Origin: Clostridia bacterium
Lineage (GTDB): Bacteria > Bacillota > Clostridia > Oscillospirales > CAG-272
Direction: 5' to 3'
Length of the DNA: 52,630 bases
Assembly (NCBI GenBank): GCA_017522125.1
Contig: JAFXAC010000063.1
Coordinates: 1 to 52,630, forward strand
The notes under the pieces are model-generated. The model did not search any database, had not been told where the DNA came from, and saw nothing but the letters and a program-made list of their open reading frames with translations. A program made the position numbers and the translations under genes. This document shows positions 6,918 through 15,705 of the stretch, piece after piece (positions within the stretch are counted from its first letter, which is position 1; each line of letters begins with the position of its first letter).

Positions 6918-9719
6918 ATGAACGCAACAGCCATCCATACCAAGGGCTTTCACCGCCTTTTCTCCGCACTGCTTTCCTTTGTAATTTTCTGTTCGATGCT
7001 TGTTGGCGTAGTGGAATTCACGTCCTTTGAAACGTCCGCGTTTGACCCCACGTCATACGCGATCCCCACGAGCGGCACGACTGACTCGTACAAATTCAAA
7101 GCGACCCCCGCCGTCTACGAAATGGGCGACGGCTACGCCGTTATCTGGGCGACGAGCTTTGACGGCACGGGATATATCAAATACACCTACGGCGGCACGG
7201 AGTACACCGTGTACGACGAGGTGGCGGGAATCGTAAAGACCAACGACTACATCCACGTCGTAAAAGTCCCGCACGAGCATCTTCTCGGCAACTCCTACAC
7301 CGTTTACTCGCAGGTCGTCACCAACAACAACGCCTCAACTTTGAGCTACGGCACGACCATTTCCTGCGGACCGCTCACGCTTCGCAAATACGACAGCGAA
7401 ACGAGCATCGACATCCTTCAGCTGACGGACACGCACAACTACGCCGACCGCGCGCTGGCGTCTGCAAAGCAGTTTTCCACCACGCCCGACCTTATAGTTT
7501 TCACGGGCGACGTAGCAAGCTACATTCGTAGCAAGGATGAAATAGTAACCTACGTATTTTCCATTATGAGTAAAGTGTCGCGCGGTCAGTTCCCCGTAGT
7601 TTTCTGCCGCGGCAACCACGACGGCTGGGGACGCTACGGAGCGATGCTCCTTGACTACGTACCCACCGAAACGGGCGAGTTCTACTTTGATTTTGAATAC
7701 GGACCGCTCTACGGCGTTGTTATCGATACGGGCGAGGACGTAGCGCCGAGCAACAACGACCCCTACAATCAGGTCACCAATTTTGACGAGTATATGGCAA
7801 AGCAAAAGGCGTGGCTTTCCACCCTTCGCCCCTCGTCAAAGCCGTTCAGCCTTGCTATCTACCACATTCCGATATTGAACAAGCTCCGCAACACCACCAC
7901 GATGAACTATGCGCCTCTGATGAACTCGCTCGGCTTCCATTTTGGTATTTGCGGACACAATCACAGTACCTCTTGGAAAGCCAAGGGCTCGTACAACTTG
8001 AACTTCCCGCAGATTATCGTGGGCGGCGACCCCTACGCAAGCGACGTTACGGCGGCTCGATTGAGCTTCAACGTGGATTCCACGGGCACAAAGACGCTTG
8101 ACGTACGCGCCGCGAGCCAGTCGGGAACGACAAAGATCGACAAGTCGATAACGCTTGAGAGCGTAAAGGGCACACCCGACGAGGTCACGCTCGGCGAAAC
8201 GGGACGCGAACAGCAGATAAGCGTATCAAATACGGGGCTTACCTTTGCGACGAAGCCCGTCGTGCTTGAGGTCGGCGACCCCGAATACTACACCGTCTGC
8301 TTTGCAACCACCACGCGAGCGATGGCGTTCGTCGAATACACCTACGACGGCGTTAAATATCAGCATTTTGACAGCACCTCGGGTGCGCGGCGAACCTACG
8401 ACCCCATACACACGGTAAAGGTTCCCAAGGCGCATCTTGACAACAACAGCTACCGTGTGGGCGCATTAGAATACACAAAATACGACGCGCCGTACACGCT
8501 TAAACAAGGAAACGGATGTATCAGCGAGTATTTCGCGTTTGAATGCAAATCGGCATCCGACGAGGTGCGCGTTTTCAACGTTCCCGACCTCGTTTCCAGC
8601 GCATCCTCCGATACCGAGGAGACCGTGACCGCCGCTATCAAGGCGCTTGGCACGAACCCCGCGCTCATTATTGCGAACGGCGACTCGCGCGCATCGGTAT
8701 ACGATGCCGACGCGCTCGTTTCCATGATAGACGGACTTGCCGATGTTTCAAGCTCGGCTCACCCCGTGCTTTACGTTCGCGGTGACCGCGACAACCTCGG
8801 CTATTACACGGGTATGCTTACAAGATACCTGCAAAACGATAAGTTCTATTATACCGTAGACTATGCAAACTACACCTTCGTGGTGCTTGATACCCTCGCC
8901 GTGGCGGACTCCCACTCCTCGCTCCTTGTAAGCGAGAGCTACCTTGAAGCGCAAAACAAGTGGGTAAGCTCGCTTCGCGCGGATAGTGGCAAAAATCTCG
9001 TAGTAATTTCCCACGTTCCGCTTGACACCTACGATGCAAAATCGGGCTATTCTTGGCGCAAGACTCTTGAAGCCAAGGGCGCGGACATCTTCGTGTCGGG
9101 CAACGATACCGCGGGAAGCTTTGGAATTACCGTAACCGACGGCAGGGTGCTTTCCGTTGAGGGCGGCGGCTACAACGCCGCAGACGCAAGCGCGACGGTT
9201 GCCGACGTACTGCTTACGCCGAACGGCGCAAGCGTGCGCGTGCTTGACGACAGCGGCACGGTAGTCAGCGAGCGAAGCTTTACGCTTGCGGGCGCGACCG
9301 AAACGGGCACTCCGAGCGCGGAGTACGCTATATCCCCCAAGCAAGATTCGGGACTTTACGTCAAGGGCGGTATGCTCTACGGCGTAAAGGACGGCTCAAC
9401 GCTTGACGCTATACGCGCATCCCTTGCCAACACCGGCGGTGTAAGCATCAGCGGCGTGGGCACGGGCGCGACTATAACGCTCACCGTAGACGGCAGAGTG
9501 CTTGACACCGTAACGCTTAATATTTTGGGCGACCTTGACGGCGACGGAAGCATTGATGCAAGCGATTATATGGAAATGAAAAACGCCGTCATCGAGGACG
9601 AAGCACCGAGCGGATTTTCCGCCTACGCGGCTGACGCCAACGGCGACGGAATCATCACCTCGCTTGATCTGCTTCTTTTAAGCTCCTACGTTTCGGGCGT
9701 GGTGAAAGACCTAAGCTAA
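6918..9719 (+). CDS. Secreted dual-domain metallophosphoesterase with C-terminal dockerin
   Basis: A 933-aa close paralogue of the preceding protein; signal peptides align nearly residue for residue (KGFHRLFSALLSFVIFCSM). Order: signal peptide (~1-42), beta domain, catalytic phosphoesterase (D171-T-H173, G197-D198, G232-N-H-D235, G346-H-N-H349), beta domain 2, degenerate phosphoesterase (~560-790, GDRD and GNDT in place of GNHE and GHxH), linker, dockerin (~870-933; DLDGDGSIDASDY and DANGDGIITSLDL). It lacks the GLUG region of its neighbour, which accounts for most of the length difference. RBS GGGAG precedes ATG 6918. A TTGACT lies at about 6882 but no good -10 is visible, so expression may depend on read-through from gene 1. 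It is probably an extracellular hydrolase held by cohesin-dockerin binding. Confidence 0.85.
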   Translation: MNATAIHTKGFHRLFSALLSFVIFCSMLVGVVEFTSFETSAFDPTSYAIPTSGTTDSYKFKATPAVYEMGDGYAVIWATSFDGTGYIKYTYGGTEYTVYDEVAGIVKTNDYIHVVKVPHEHLLGNSYTVYSQVVTNNNASTLSYGTTISCGPLTLRKYDSETSIDILQLTDTHNYADRALASAKQFSTTPDLIVFTGDVASYIRSKDEIVTYVFSIMSKVSRGQFPVVFCRGNHDGWGRYGAMLLDYVPTETGEFYFDFEYGPLYGVVIDTGEDVAPSNNDPYNQVTNFDEYMAKQKAWLSTLRPSSKPFSLAIYHIPILNKLRNTTTMNYAPLMNSLGFHFGICGHNHSTSWKAKGSYNLNFPQIIVGGDPYASDVTAARLSFNVDSTGTKTLDVRAASQSGTTKIDKSITLESVKGTPDEVTLGETGREQQISVSNTGLTFATKPVVLEVGDPEYYTVCFATTTRAMAFVEYTYDGVKYQHFDSTSGARRTYDPIHTVKVPKAHLDNNSYRVGALEYTKYDAPYTLKQGNGCISEYFAFECKSASDEVRVFNVPDLVSSASSDTEETVTAAIKALGTNPALIIANGDSRASVYDADALVSMIDGLADVSSSAHPVLYVRGDRDNLGYYTGMLTRYLQNDKFYYTVDYANYTFVVLDTLAVADSHSSLLVSESYLEAQNKWVSSLRADSGKNLVVISHVPLDTYDAKSGYSWRKTLEAKGADIFVSGNDTAGSFGITVTDGRVLSVEGGGYNAADASATVADVLLTPNGASVRVLDDSGTVVSERSFTLAGATETGTPSAEYAISPKQDSGLYVKGGMLYGVKDGSTLDAIRASLANTGGVSISGVGTGATITLTVDGRVLDTVTLNILGDLDGDGSIDASDYMEMKNAVIEDEAPSGFSAYAADANGDGIITSLDLLLLSSYVSGVVKDLS

Positions 9720-9727
9720 AACCTTTT

Positions 9728-9752
9728 CGGGGCTTCCTGCGGGAAGCCCCCG
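9728..9752 (+). terminator. Terminator after phosphoesterase 2
   Basis: CGGGGCTTCC-tgc-GGGAAGCCCCCG, followed by TTTATATTTT. The stem closely matches the hairpin after gene 1. Confidence 0.75.
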
Positions 9753-9785
9753 TTTATATTTTAAGGTAATAATTTCATTTTGATA

Positions 9786-9815
9786 TTGACAAAGCGGTGT
9801 AAAAAATGATATTAT
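9786..9815 (+). promoter_or_regulatory. Promoter of phosphoesterase 3
   Basis: TTGACA (9786-9791), 18-nt spacer, TATTAT (9810-9815). The -35 and the following AAGCG..AAAAAATG stretch are shared with the promoter of gene 4, indicating that regulation was duplicated with the gene. Confidence 0.65.
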
Positions 9816-9861
9816 TATTATAGATAAATATCTATACTCAAAAACTGCAAAGGAGAAAAAG

Positions 9862-12345
9862 ATGAGTAGACTGAGAAAAATCTTATCGGCATTTTTGTCA
9901 ACTCTTATGATCGTTTCCGCATTCGTCGGCGTGATAAGCTTTGGCGCGTCCGTCGCAAGCACGGTCGAGTTTGACGTAGACACCTTCGGCCTCAAAAAGA
10001 CGGGCACGAGCGCAAAGATAGACTTCCGCGCAAACCCCGGCGTTTACGAGGTCGGCGACGGCTACAACGTCATTTGGGTAACCACCTTCAAGGGTACGGG
10101 CTACATAAAGTACACCTACGAGGGCAAGGAATACACCGTTTACGATGAGGACAACGGCGTTATCTGCACCAATGAGGACGTACACACCGTAAAGGTTCCC
10201 CACGAGCATCTTGCAAACAACACCTACACCGTTTACTCTCAGGTAGTAACGGCTAACAACGCATCGGGCGTTACCTACGGCGCGACCATTTCCAGCGGCG
10301 AGATACCCTTCAAGGGCTACGACGGCTCGGGAACTGTAAACGTGCTCCAGATCACCGATACGCACGACGCGCACGCAGGTACGCAGGCAGTAGTCAGAGC
10401 GCACAAGGGTAAGGACGTTGACCTCGTTGCCTTTACGGGAGATATCGCAAACGACCTCCCCGAGCGCAAGGACATTCTTGACGACCTGTTCCCCCTTATG
10501 GCTAACGCCACGGGCGGACGCTTCCCCATCATTTACTGCCGCGGTAACCACGAAACGCGCGGTAAATACGGAACTATGCTGCTTGAGTATTTCGAAACCA
10601 AGACGGGCGAGTTCTACTTCGACTTCAACTACGGCCCCCTTTACGGCGTAGTTCTTGACACGGGCGAGGACAAGTCTGACTCCGATAAGGCGTACGGCGG
10701 ACTTGCCAACTACAAGGAGTACATAGCGGCTCAGGCCGAGTGGCTCAAGACCCTCACCCCCCAGAAGGATGCCGCGTACAGACTTGCCATCTACCACATT
10801 CCGCGCCTACAGACCCTTGCGGGTGGCGCTGTGGACATCTCAAAGAACCTCAATCCCCTCGGCTTCCAGCTCGGTATCTGCGGTCACGACCACTCCAACA
10901 GAATCGAGTACCCGGGAACTAACGGCGTTAACTTCGAGCAGGTAGTTCTCGGTCAGAGCGTCGGCGGACTTTACGAGTTCAACGGCGACAAGATAAACTA
11001 CGTTGCGACCGACAAGAACGGCTCGACTAAGATGAGCAAGGAATTTACCGTTCAAAGTAAGTTTGGCGCCGTTGGCACTGCAAAGACCCCCATTTTCGGC
11101 TTGAACCAGAAGACCGAAACGAGAGCGGGCGGCTCCAACGAGGTAACCGCCGAGCCTACCGTTTTTGAAACGGGTGACAATTACTACACCATCGTATGGG
11201 CTACCTCCAAGGACGGCGGCGCGTACGTTGAATACACCTACAACGGCAAGCAGTATCAGGTCTACGACGAGGCAGGCGGTTTCGTCCGCACTACCGACAC
11301 CATACACACGGTAAAAGTGCCGAAGGCGCACCTTAACAACAACACCTACCGCGTTGCGTGCTTCAATATGCGCTCGCAGTCGGGCTACACCTTCTCCCGC
11401 GGAAGTATGGCGGTGAGTAAGGATTATAAGTTTGAGAACAACGCAACCGCAACCGAGATCCCCGTTCTCGTTTGCCCCGATATCGGCGTTAACCTCGCAA
11501 GCGACGCGCTGACGCGCCTTTCCTCTGCGGTTGCCGCACTCGGAAGCAAGCCCGCGATAGTTTCGGTCAACGGCGACAGCGTTGCCGACATCGCAAAGAT
11601 GATGGGCATCGTTGGCGTTCTTCAGGCCACCCACACCGCATCGGGCGGTACTCACCCCGTAGTTTACACGCGCGGCGCGGCTGAGATGAAGGGCGAATTT
11701 GCATCTCGCCTCGGCTTCTACCTGCGCACCACCACGGGCGAGTTCTACTACTCGTTCAACACCACGAACTACACCTTCATCGTTCTTGACGACGCCGCAC
11801 TTTGCGAGCATTGCGCAAAGAACGCGGGCGAGCTTATTCTGCCCGAGGTCATTCGCGAAAAGCAGACCGCTTGGCTGAACTCTCTTGAAATTGCGCAGTC
11901 CAAGGATATCGTAGTCATCTCCCACGAGGCGGCTATCGACAACGAATGGATGGAAATTCTCCGCGCAAAGGGCGCACCCCTCGTTATCAGCGCGTGCAGC
12001 GGCGGCTTCTCCGTCGATGACACGCAGGGCGTTGTGAACGTCGAAGCAGGCGGCTTTAAGGACGGCAAGTACGTCGTTTCGATGCTCACCGTAAAGGGCG
12101 ACAGCGTTGACGTTAAGGCTACCGACAGCACGGGCGCCGTTGTTTACGAGCAGACGCTCTCGCTTGCTGAGTTCCCCCGCGAGGTAACTCCCCCCGCTGA
12201 CACCACCCCCGGCACCGACCCTGCTACCACCACTCCCTCGGCTACCGAGGAAGGCGGATGCGGCTCAAGCGTCGGCTTTGCCCTCGTTCCCGCAGTAATT
12301 GCTTCGGCAACGCTTTGCGTAAAGAGAAAGAAAAAGGACGACTGA
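9862..12345 (+). CDS. Secreted dual-domain metallophosphoesterase with Cys-containing C-terminal anchor
   Basis: An 827-aa member of the same family. Signal peptide ~1-33, beta domain, catalytic phosphoesterase (D166-T-H168, FTGD, G228-N-H-E231, YHIP histidine, G341-H-D-H344), second beta domain, then a degenerate phosphoesterase copy (CPDIG for DTH, RGAAE for GNHE, SACSGG for GHxH). Instead of a dockerin it ends in a Pro/Thr-rich linker (~775-795), then EEGGCGSS, a ~18-residue hydrophobic helix and KRKKKDD. That is the layout of a C-terminal sorting or anchoring signal, with a cysteine at the start of the helix. RBS AAAGGAG precedes ATG 9862. The protein is probably retained at the cell surface; substrate unknown. 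Confidence 0.85.
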   Translation: MSRLRKILSAFLSTLMIVSAFVGVISFGASVASTVEFDVDTFGLKKTGTSAKIDFRANPGVYEVGDGYNVIWVTTFKGTGYIKYTYEGKEYTVYDEDNGVICTNEDVHTVKVPHEHLANNTYTVYSQVVTANNASGVTYGATISSGEIPFKGYDGSGTVNVLQITDTHDAHAGTQAVVRAHKGKDVDLVAFTGDIANDLPERKDILDDLFPLMANATGGRFPIIYCRGNHETRGKYGTMLLEYFETKTGEFYFDFNYGPLYGVVLDTGEDKSDSDKAYGGLANYKEYIAAQAEWLKTLTPQKDAAYRLAIYHIPRLQTLAGGAVDISKNLNPLGFQLGICGHDHSNRIEYPGTNGVNFEQVVLGQSVGGLYEFNGDKINYVATDKNGSTKMSKEFTVQSKFGAVGTAKTPIFGLNQKTETRAGGSNEVTAEPTVFETGDNYYTIVWATSKDGGAYVEYTYNGKQYQVYDEAGGFVRTTDTIHTVKVPKAHLNNNTYRVACFNMRSQSGYTFSRGSMAVSKDYKFENNATATEIPVLVCPDIGVNLASDALTRLSSAVAALGSKPAIVSVNGDSVADIAKMMGIVGVLQATHTASGGTHPVVYTRGAAEMKGEFASRLGFYLRTTTGEFYYSFNTTNYTFIVLDDAALCEHCAKNAGELILPEVIREKQTAWLNSLEIAQSKDIVVISHEAAIDNEWMEILRAKGAPLVISACSGGFSVDDTQGVVNVEAGGFKDGKYVVSMLTVKGDSVDVKATDSTGAVVYEQTLSLAEFPREVTPPADTTPGTDPATTTPSATEEGGCGSSVGFALVPAVIASATLCVKRKKKDD

Positions 12346-12719
12346 CAGCCTACGGCTGAGTGAAAACGCTCCGCGTTTTCAAATGATGCATTTGCCCTTC
12401 GGGCAAATATGATATACGCTTCGCGTATGATGAATGATGTATTTGCCTTACGGCAAATATGAAGGAAAAAAGAGGTTGAAGCCGCAAGGCTTCAACCTCT
12501 TTTGTTTTATTGAATGCTTTTTGCGGTAGCAAAAAGCTTCCTTAATTTGCGCCTACGGCGCAACATCATTGGGCGCAAGCCCACATCATTTGCCGAAGGC
12601 AACATCATTTGCGCCCACGGCGCAACATCATTACGGCAAAGCCGTATTTCACCCGACGAAGTCGGATTTCACTGTGAAAACGCGAAGCGTTTTCACAAAA
12701 CGCGAAGCGTTTTCACTTT
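12346..12719. repeat. Modular hairpin array 1 (two arms around a terminator hairpin)
   Basis: The array begins one base after the stop of phosphoesterase 3. Left arm: CAGCC/GGCTG, AAAACGC/GCGTTTT, ATTTGCCC/GGGCAAAT, ATACGC/GCGTAT, ATTTGCC/GGCAAAT, joined by ATGATG connectors. Centre: GAGGTTGAAGCC/GGCTTCAACCTC followed by TTTTGTTTTAT, a probable terminator (~12473-12510). Right arm: GCTTTTTGC/GCAAAAAGC, TTGCGCC/GGCGCAA, GGGC/GCCC, TTGCC/GGCAA, TTGCGCC/GGCGCAA, ACGGC/GCCGT joined by CATCATT, then ATTTCA connectors, CCGACG/CGTCGG and two AAAACGC/GCGTTTT hairpins. No gene is present in this gap. Confidence 0.85.
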
Positions 12720-12723
12720 TCTA

Positions 12724-12753
12724 TTGACAAAGCGCTACAAAAAATGGTAATAT
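12724..12753 (+). promoter_or_regulatory. Promoter of phosphoesterase 4
   Basis: TTGACA (12724-12729), 18-nt spacer, TAATAT (12748-12753), very similar to the promoter of gene 3. Confidence 0.65.
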
Positions 12754-12796
12754 AAATCATCACCACACGAAACCCGAAAGGAGAAAATCAAGTAGA

Positions 12797-15268
12797 ATGA
12801 AAAAGTTTTTATCCGCATTTTTGTCGGCACTTATGATCGCGTCCGCATTCGTCGGCGTAATAAGCTTTAGCGCGTCTGCCGCAAGCACGGTCGAGTTTGA
12901 CGTAGACACCTTCGCTCTCAAAAAGACGGGCACAAGCGCGAAGATAGATTTCCGCGCCAATCCCGCCGTTTACGAGGTCGGCGACGGCTACAACGTAATT
13001 TGGGTAACCACCTTCCGAGGCACGGGCTACATAAAGTACACCTACGAGGGCAAGGAATACACCGTTTACGATGAGAGAGACGGCATTATTTGCACCTACG
13101 AGGACGTACATAGCGTAAAAGTGCCCCGTGAGCATCTTTCAAACAACACCTACACCGTTTACTCGCAGGTCGTAACCGCAAACAACGCCTCGGGCGTTAC
13201 CTTCGGCGCGACCATTTCCAGCGGCGAGATACCATTCAAGGGCTACGACGGCTCGGGAACGGTAAACGTTCTTCAGATGACCGACACGCACGAGGGTCTT
13301 AACACCACGCAGGCGGTTGCCAGAGCGCACAAGGGCAAGGACGTCGACCTCGTCGTGTTCACGGGAGATATCGTAAACGCTCTCCCCAAGCGCGATAATA
13401 TGCTTGACAAATTCTTTCCCCTTATGGCTAACGCCACGGGCGGACGCTTCCCCATCGTTTACGGCCACGGCAACCACGAAACTCGCGGCTCGTACGGAAC
13501 TATGCTCCTTGAGTATTTCAAGACCGAGACGGGTCAGTTCTACTTTGATTTCGAGTACGGACCTCTTTACGGCGTAGTGCTTGACACCGCCGAGGAGGCA
13601 GGCGACTTCTACGAGGGATACGGCGGACTTGCGAACTGCAAGGAATACGTTACGGCACAGGGCGAGTGGCTCAAGAGCCTTGCTCCGCGCAAGGATCTCG
13701 CGTTCAGACTTGCCATCTACCATATTCCCCGCCTCAACAACCTTGCGGGTAAGACCGTAAACCTTTCCAAGAGTATGGGCCACCTCGGCTTGCAGCTTGG
13801 TATCTGCGGCCACGACCACACCTTCAGATTCGAGGCAAAGGGCAACAACGGACTCCAGTTCGAGCAGGTAGTGCTCGGTCAGAGTGCCGCCGGACTTTAC
13901 GAGTTTAACGGCAACAAGATAAAATACGTTGCAACCAGCTCAAGCGGCTCAATAAAGGCGAGCAAGACCTTTACCATTCAAAATAAATTCAGCGCGCCCA
14001 GCACTCCCAAGACCCCCGTTTTCGGCTTGAATCAGAAGAGCGAAACGAGAGCGGGCGGCTCTAACAAGGTAACGGGAGGCCCTACCGTTTTCGAAACGGG
14101 CGGCGATTATTACACTATCGTTTGGTCGACCTCGATGACGGGAGGCGCGTACGTCGAATATAAATTCGGCGGCAAGCAGTATCAGGTCTTTGACGAGGCG
14201 GGCGGATTTATCCGCACGACCGACACCGTCCACTCGGTAAAAGTGCCGAAGGCGCACCTTAACGGCAACACCTACCGCGTTGCGTGCTTCAATATGCGCG
14301 CAAATTCGGGCTACTCCTACTCGCGCGGAAGCGTGGCGGTGAGTGATTATTACAAGTTCGAAAAGAACACCGCAACGAATGAAATTCCCGTTCTCGTTTG
14401 CCCCGATATCGGCGTTAACACCGCAAATGACGCGCTGACGCGCCTTTCCGCCGCAGTTGCCGCACTCGGAAGCAAGCCCGCGATAATTTCGGTAAACGGC
14501 GACAGCGTTGCCGATATCGCCGAAATGAAGGGCATTGACGGCGTGCTTCAGGCTACCCACGCGGCGTCGGGCGGTACTCACCCCGTTGTTTACACGCGCG
14601 GCACGGCTGAGATGAAGGGCGATTACGCATCCCGCCTCGGCTTCTATCTGCACACCGAAACGGGCGAGCGCTACTACTCGTTCAGCACCGCAAGCCACAC
14701 CTTCATCGTGCTTGACAACGCCGCACTTTGCGAGCATTGCGCAAAGAACGCGGGCGAGCTTATTCTGCCCGAGCTTATCCGCGAAAAGCAGACCGAGTGG
14801 CTGAAATCGCTCCAGATCGCCGAGTCCAAGGACGTCGTTGTTATCTCCCACGAGGCAGCTATCGACAACGAATGGATGGAGATCCTTCGCGCGAAGGGCG
14901 CACCCCTCGTTATCAGCGCGTGCAGCGGCGGCTTCTCCGTTGACGACACGCAGGGCGTCGTAAACGTCGAAGCGGGCGGCTTCAAGGACGGAAAATATAC
15001 CGTTTCCCTGCTCACTATAAAGGGTGACAGCGTTAACGTTAAGGCTGCCGACAGCACGGGCGCCGTTGTTTACGAGCAGACTCTCTCGCTCGCTGACTTC
15101 CCGCGCGAGGTAACTCCCCCCGCGACCGAAGCACCCGCAACCACTACCGCGCCCTCTACCAAGGAAGGCGGATGCGGCTCGGCTATCGGCTTTGCTCTCG
15201 TTCCCGCAGTAATTGCTTCGGCAACGCTTTGCGTAAAGAGAAAAAAGAAGGAACACCCCCTTGGGTGA
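12797..15268 (+). CDS. Secreted dual-domain metallophosphoesterase with Cys-containing C-terminal anchor
   Basis: An 823-aa protein highly similar to the preceding one throughout. Catalytic motifs: D163-T-H165, G225-N-H-E228, G338-H-D-H341. The residue before GNHE is His (HGNHE) where the other three have RGNH. The second phosphoesterase copy is degenerate (CPDIG, RGTAE, SACSGG). The tail is a Thr/Pro linker, KEGGCGSA, a hydrophobic helix, then KRKKKEHPLG. The start differs from gene 3: the ancestral ATG next to GGAGAAAA reads ATC here, and translation probably begins at ATG 12797, slightly farther from the Shine-Dalgarno. Probably a surface-anchored phosphoesterase; gene 4 is a recent tandem duplicate of gene 3. 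Confidence 0.85.
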   Translation: MKKFLSAFLSALMIASAFVGVISFSASAASTVEFDVDTFALKKTGTSAKIDFRANPAVYEVGDGYNVIWVTTFRGTGYIKYTYEGKEYTVYDERDGIICTYEDVHSVKVPREHLSNNTYTVYSQVVTANNASGVTFGATISSGEIPFKGYDGSGTVNVLQMTDTHEGLNTTQAVARAHKGKDVDLVVFTGDIVNALPKRDNMLDKFFPLMANATGGRFPIVYGHGNHETRGSYGTMLLEYFKTETGQFYFDFEYGPLYGVVLDTAEEAGDFYEGYGGLANCKEYVTAQGEWLKSLAPRKDLAFRLAIYHIPRLNNLAGKTVNLSKSMGHLGLQLGICGHDHTFRFEAKGNNGLQFEQVVLGQSAAGLYEFNGNKIKYVATSSSGSIKASKTFTIQNKFSAPSTPKTPVFGLNQKSETRAGGSNKVTGGPTVFETGGDYYTIVWSTSMTGGAYVEYKFGGKQYQVFDEAGGFIRTTDTVHSVKVPKAHLNGNTYRVACFNMRANSGYSYSRGSVAVSDYYKFEKNTATNEIPVLVCPDIGVNTANDALTRLSAAVAALGSKPAIISVNGDSVADIAEMKGIDGVLQATHAASGGTHPVVYTRGTAEMKGDYASRLGFYLHTETGERYYSFSTASHTFIVLDNAALCEHCAKNAGELILPELIREKQTEWLKSLQIAESKDVVVISHEAAIDNEWMEILRAKGAPLVISACSGGFSVDDTQGVVNVEAGGFKDGKYTVSLLTIKGDSVNVKAADSTGAVVYEQTLSLADFPREVTPPATEAPATTTAPSTKEGGCGSAIGFALVPAVIASATLCVKRKKKEHPLG

Positions 15269-15271
15269 ATG

Positions 15272-15597
15272 AAGTTGGGGCTTTGCCGCAACTTTACCGT
15301 GAAAACGCTCCGCGTTTTCAAATGATGCATTTGCCCTTCGGGCAAATATGATATACGCTTCGCGTATGATGAATGATGTATTTGCCTTACGGCAAATATG
15401 AAGGAAAAAAGTGGTTGAAGCCGCGCTTCAACCACTTTTGTTTTTATGAATGCTTTTTGCTCTGCAAAAAGCTACCTTAACATTTTGCGCAAGCAAAATA
15501 TTTCACATTTGCCCTTGGGCAAATATTTCACACGGCAAAGCCGTATTTCACCCGACGAAGTCGGATTTCACCGTGAAAACGCGAAGCGTTTTCACTT
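15272..15597. repeat. Modular hairpin array 2
   Basis: It starts 3 nt after the stop of phosphoesterase 4 with AAGTTG..CAACTT. The left arm (15299-15411) is identical for 113 nt to the one after gene 3 (12360-12472). Centre: GTGGTTGAAGC/GCTTCAACCAC then TTTTGTTTTT, a probable terminator. Right arm: GCTTTTTGC/GCAAAAAGC, ATTTTGC/GCAAAAT, ATTTGCCC/GGGCAAAT, ACGGC/GCCGT, CCGACG/CGTCGG joined by TATTTCAC, ending in GTGAAAACGC/GCGTTTTCAC directly before the pyrC promoter. Confidence 0.85.
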
Positions 15598-15604
15598 TTC
15601 CCTC

Positions 15605-15633
15605 TTGACAACCCATCTCCCTTGTGCTATAAT
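15605..15633 (+). promoter_or_regulatory. Consensus promoter of the pyr operon
   Basis: TTGACA (15605-15610), 17 nt, TATAAT (15628-15633); both hexamers are perfect. The leader to the pyrC start is only ~66 nt and shows no PyrR-type antiterminator/terminator pair, so attenuation is not evident. Confidence 0.8.
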
Positions 15634-15705
15634 TGTAAAGATAAGATAGGGGAATGCGGGCAGACGCACGCCAAGCCCCAAAAAACAGGAACGGAGGACT
15701 TTATC

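Noticed and set aside
12346..12719. Hairpin arrays as CRISPR arrays
   Set aside because: Repeat units are short palindromes of differing sequence, connectors are only 5-9 nt, there are no uniform 25-40 bp spacers, and no cas genes are nearby.
15634..15705. PyrR-type attenuator in the pyr leader
   Set aside because: The leader is only ~66-72 nt and contains no terminator hairpin with T-tract nor an obvious PyrR loop.
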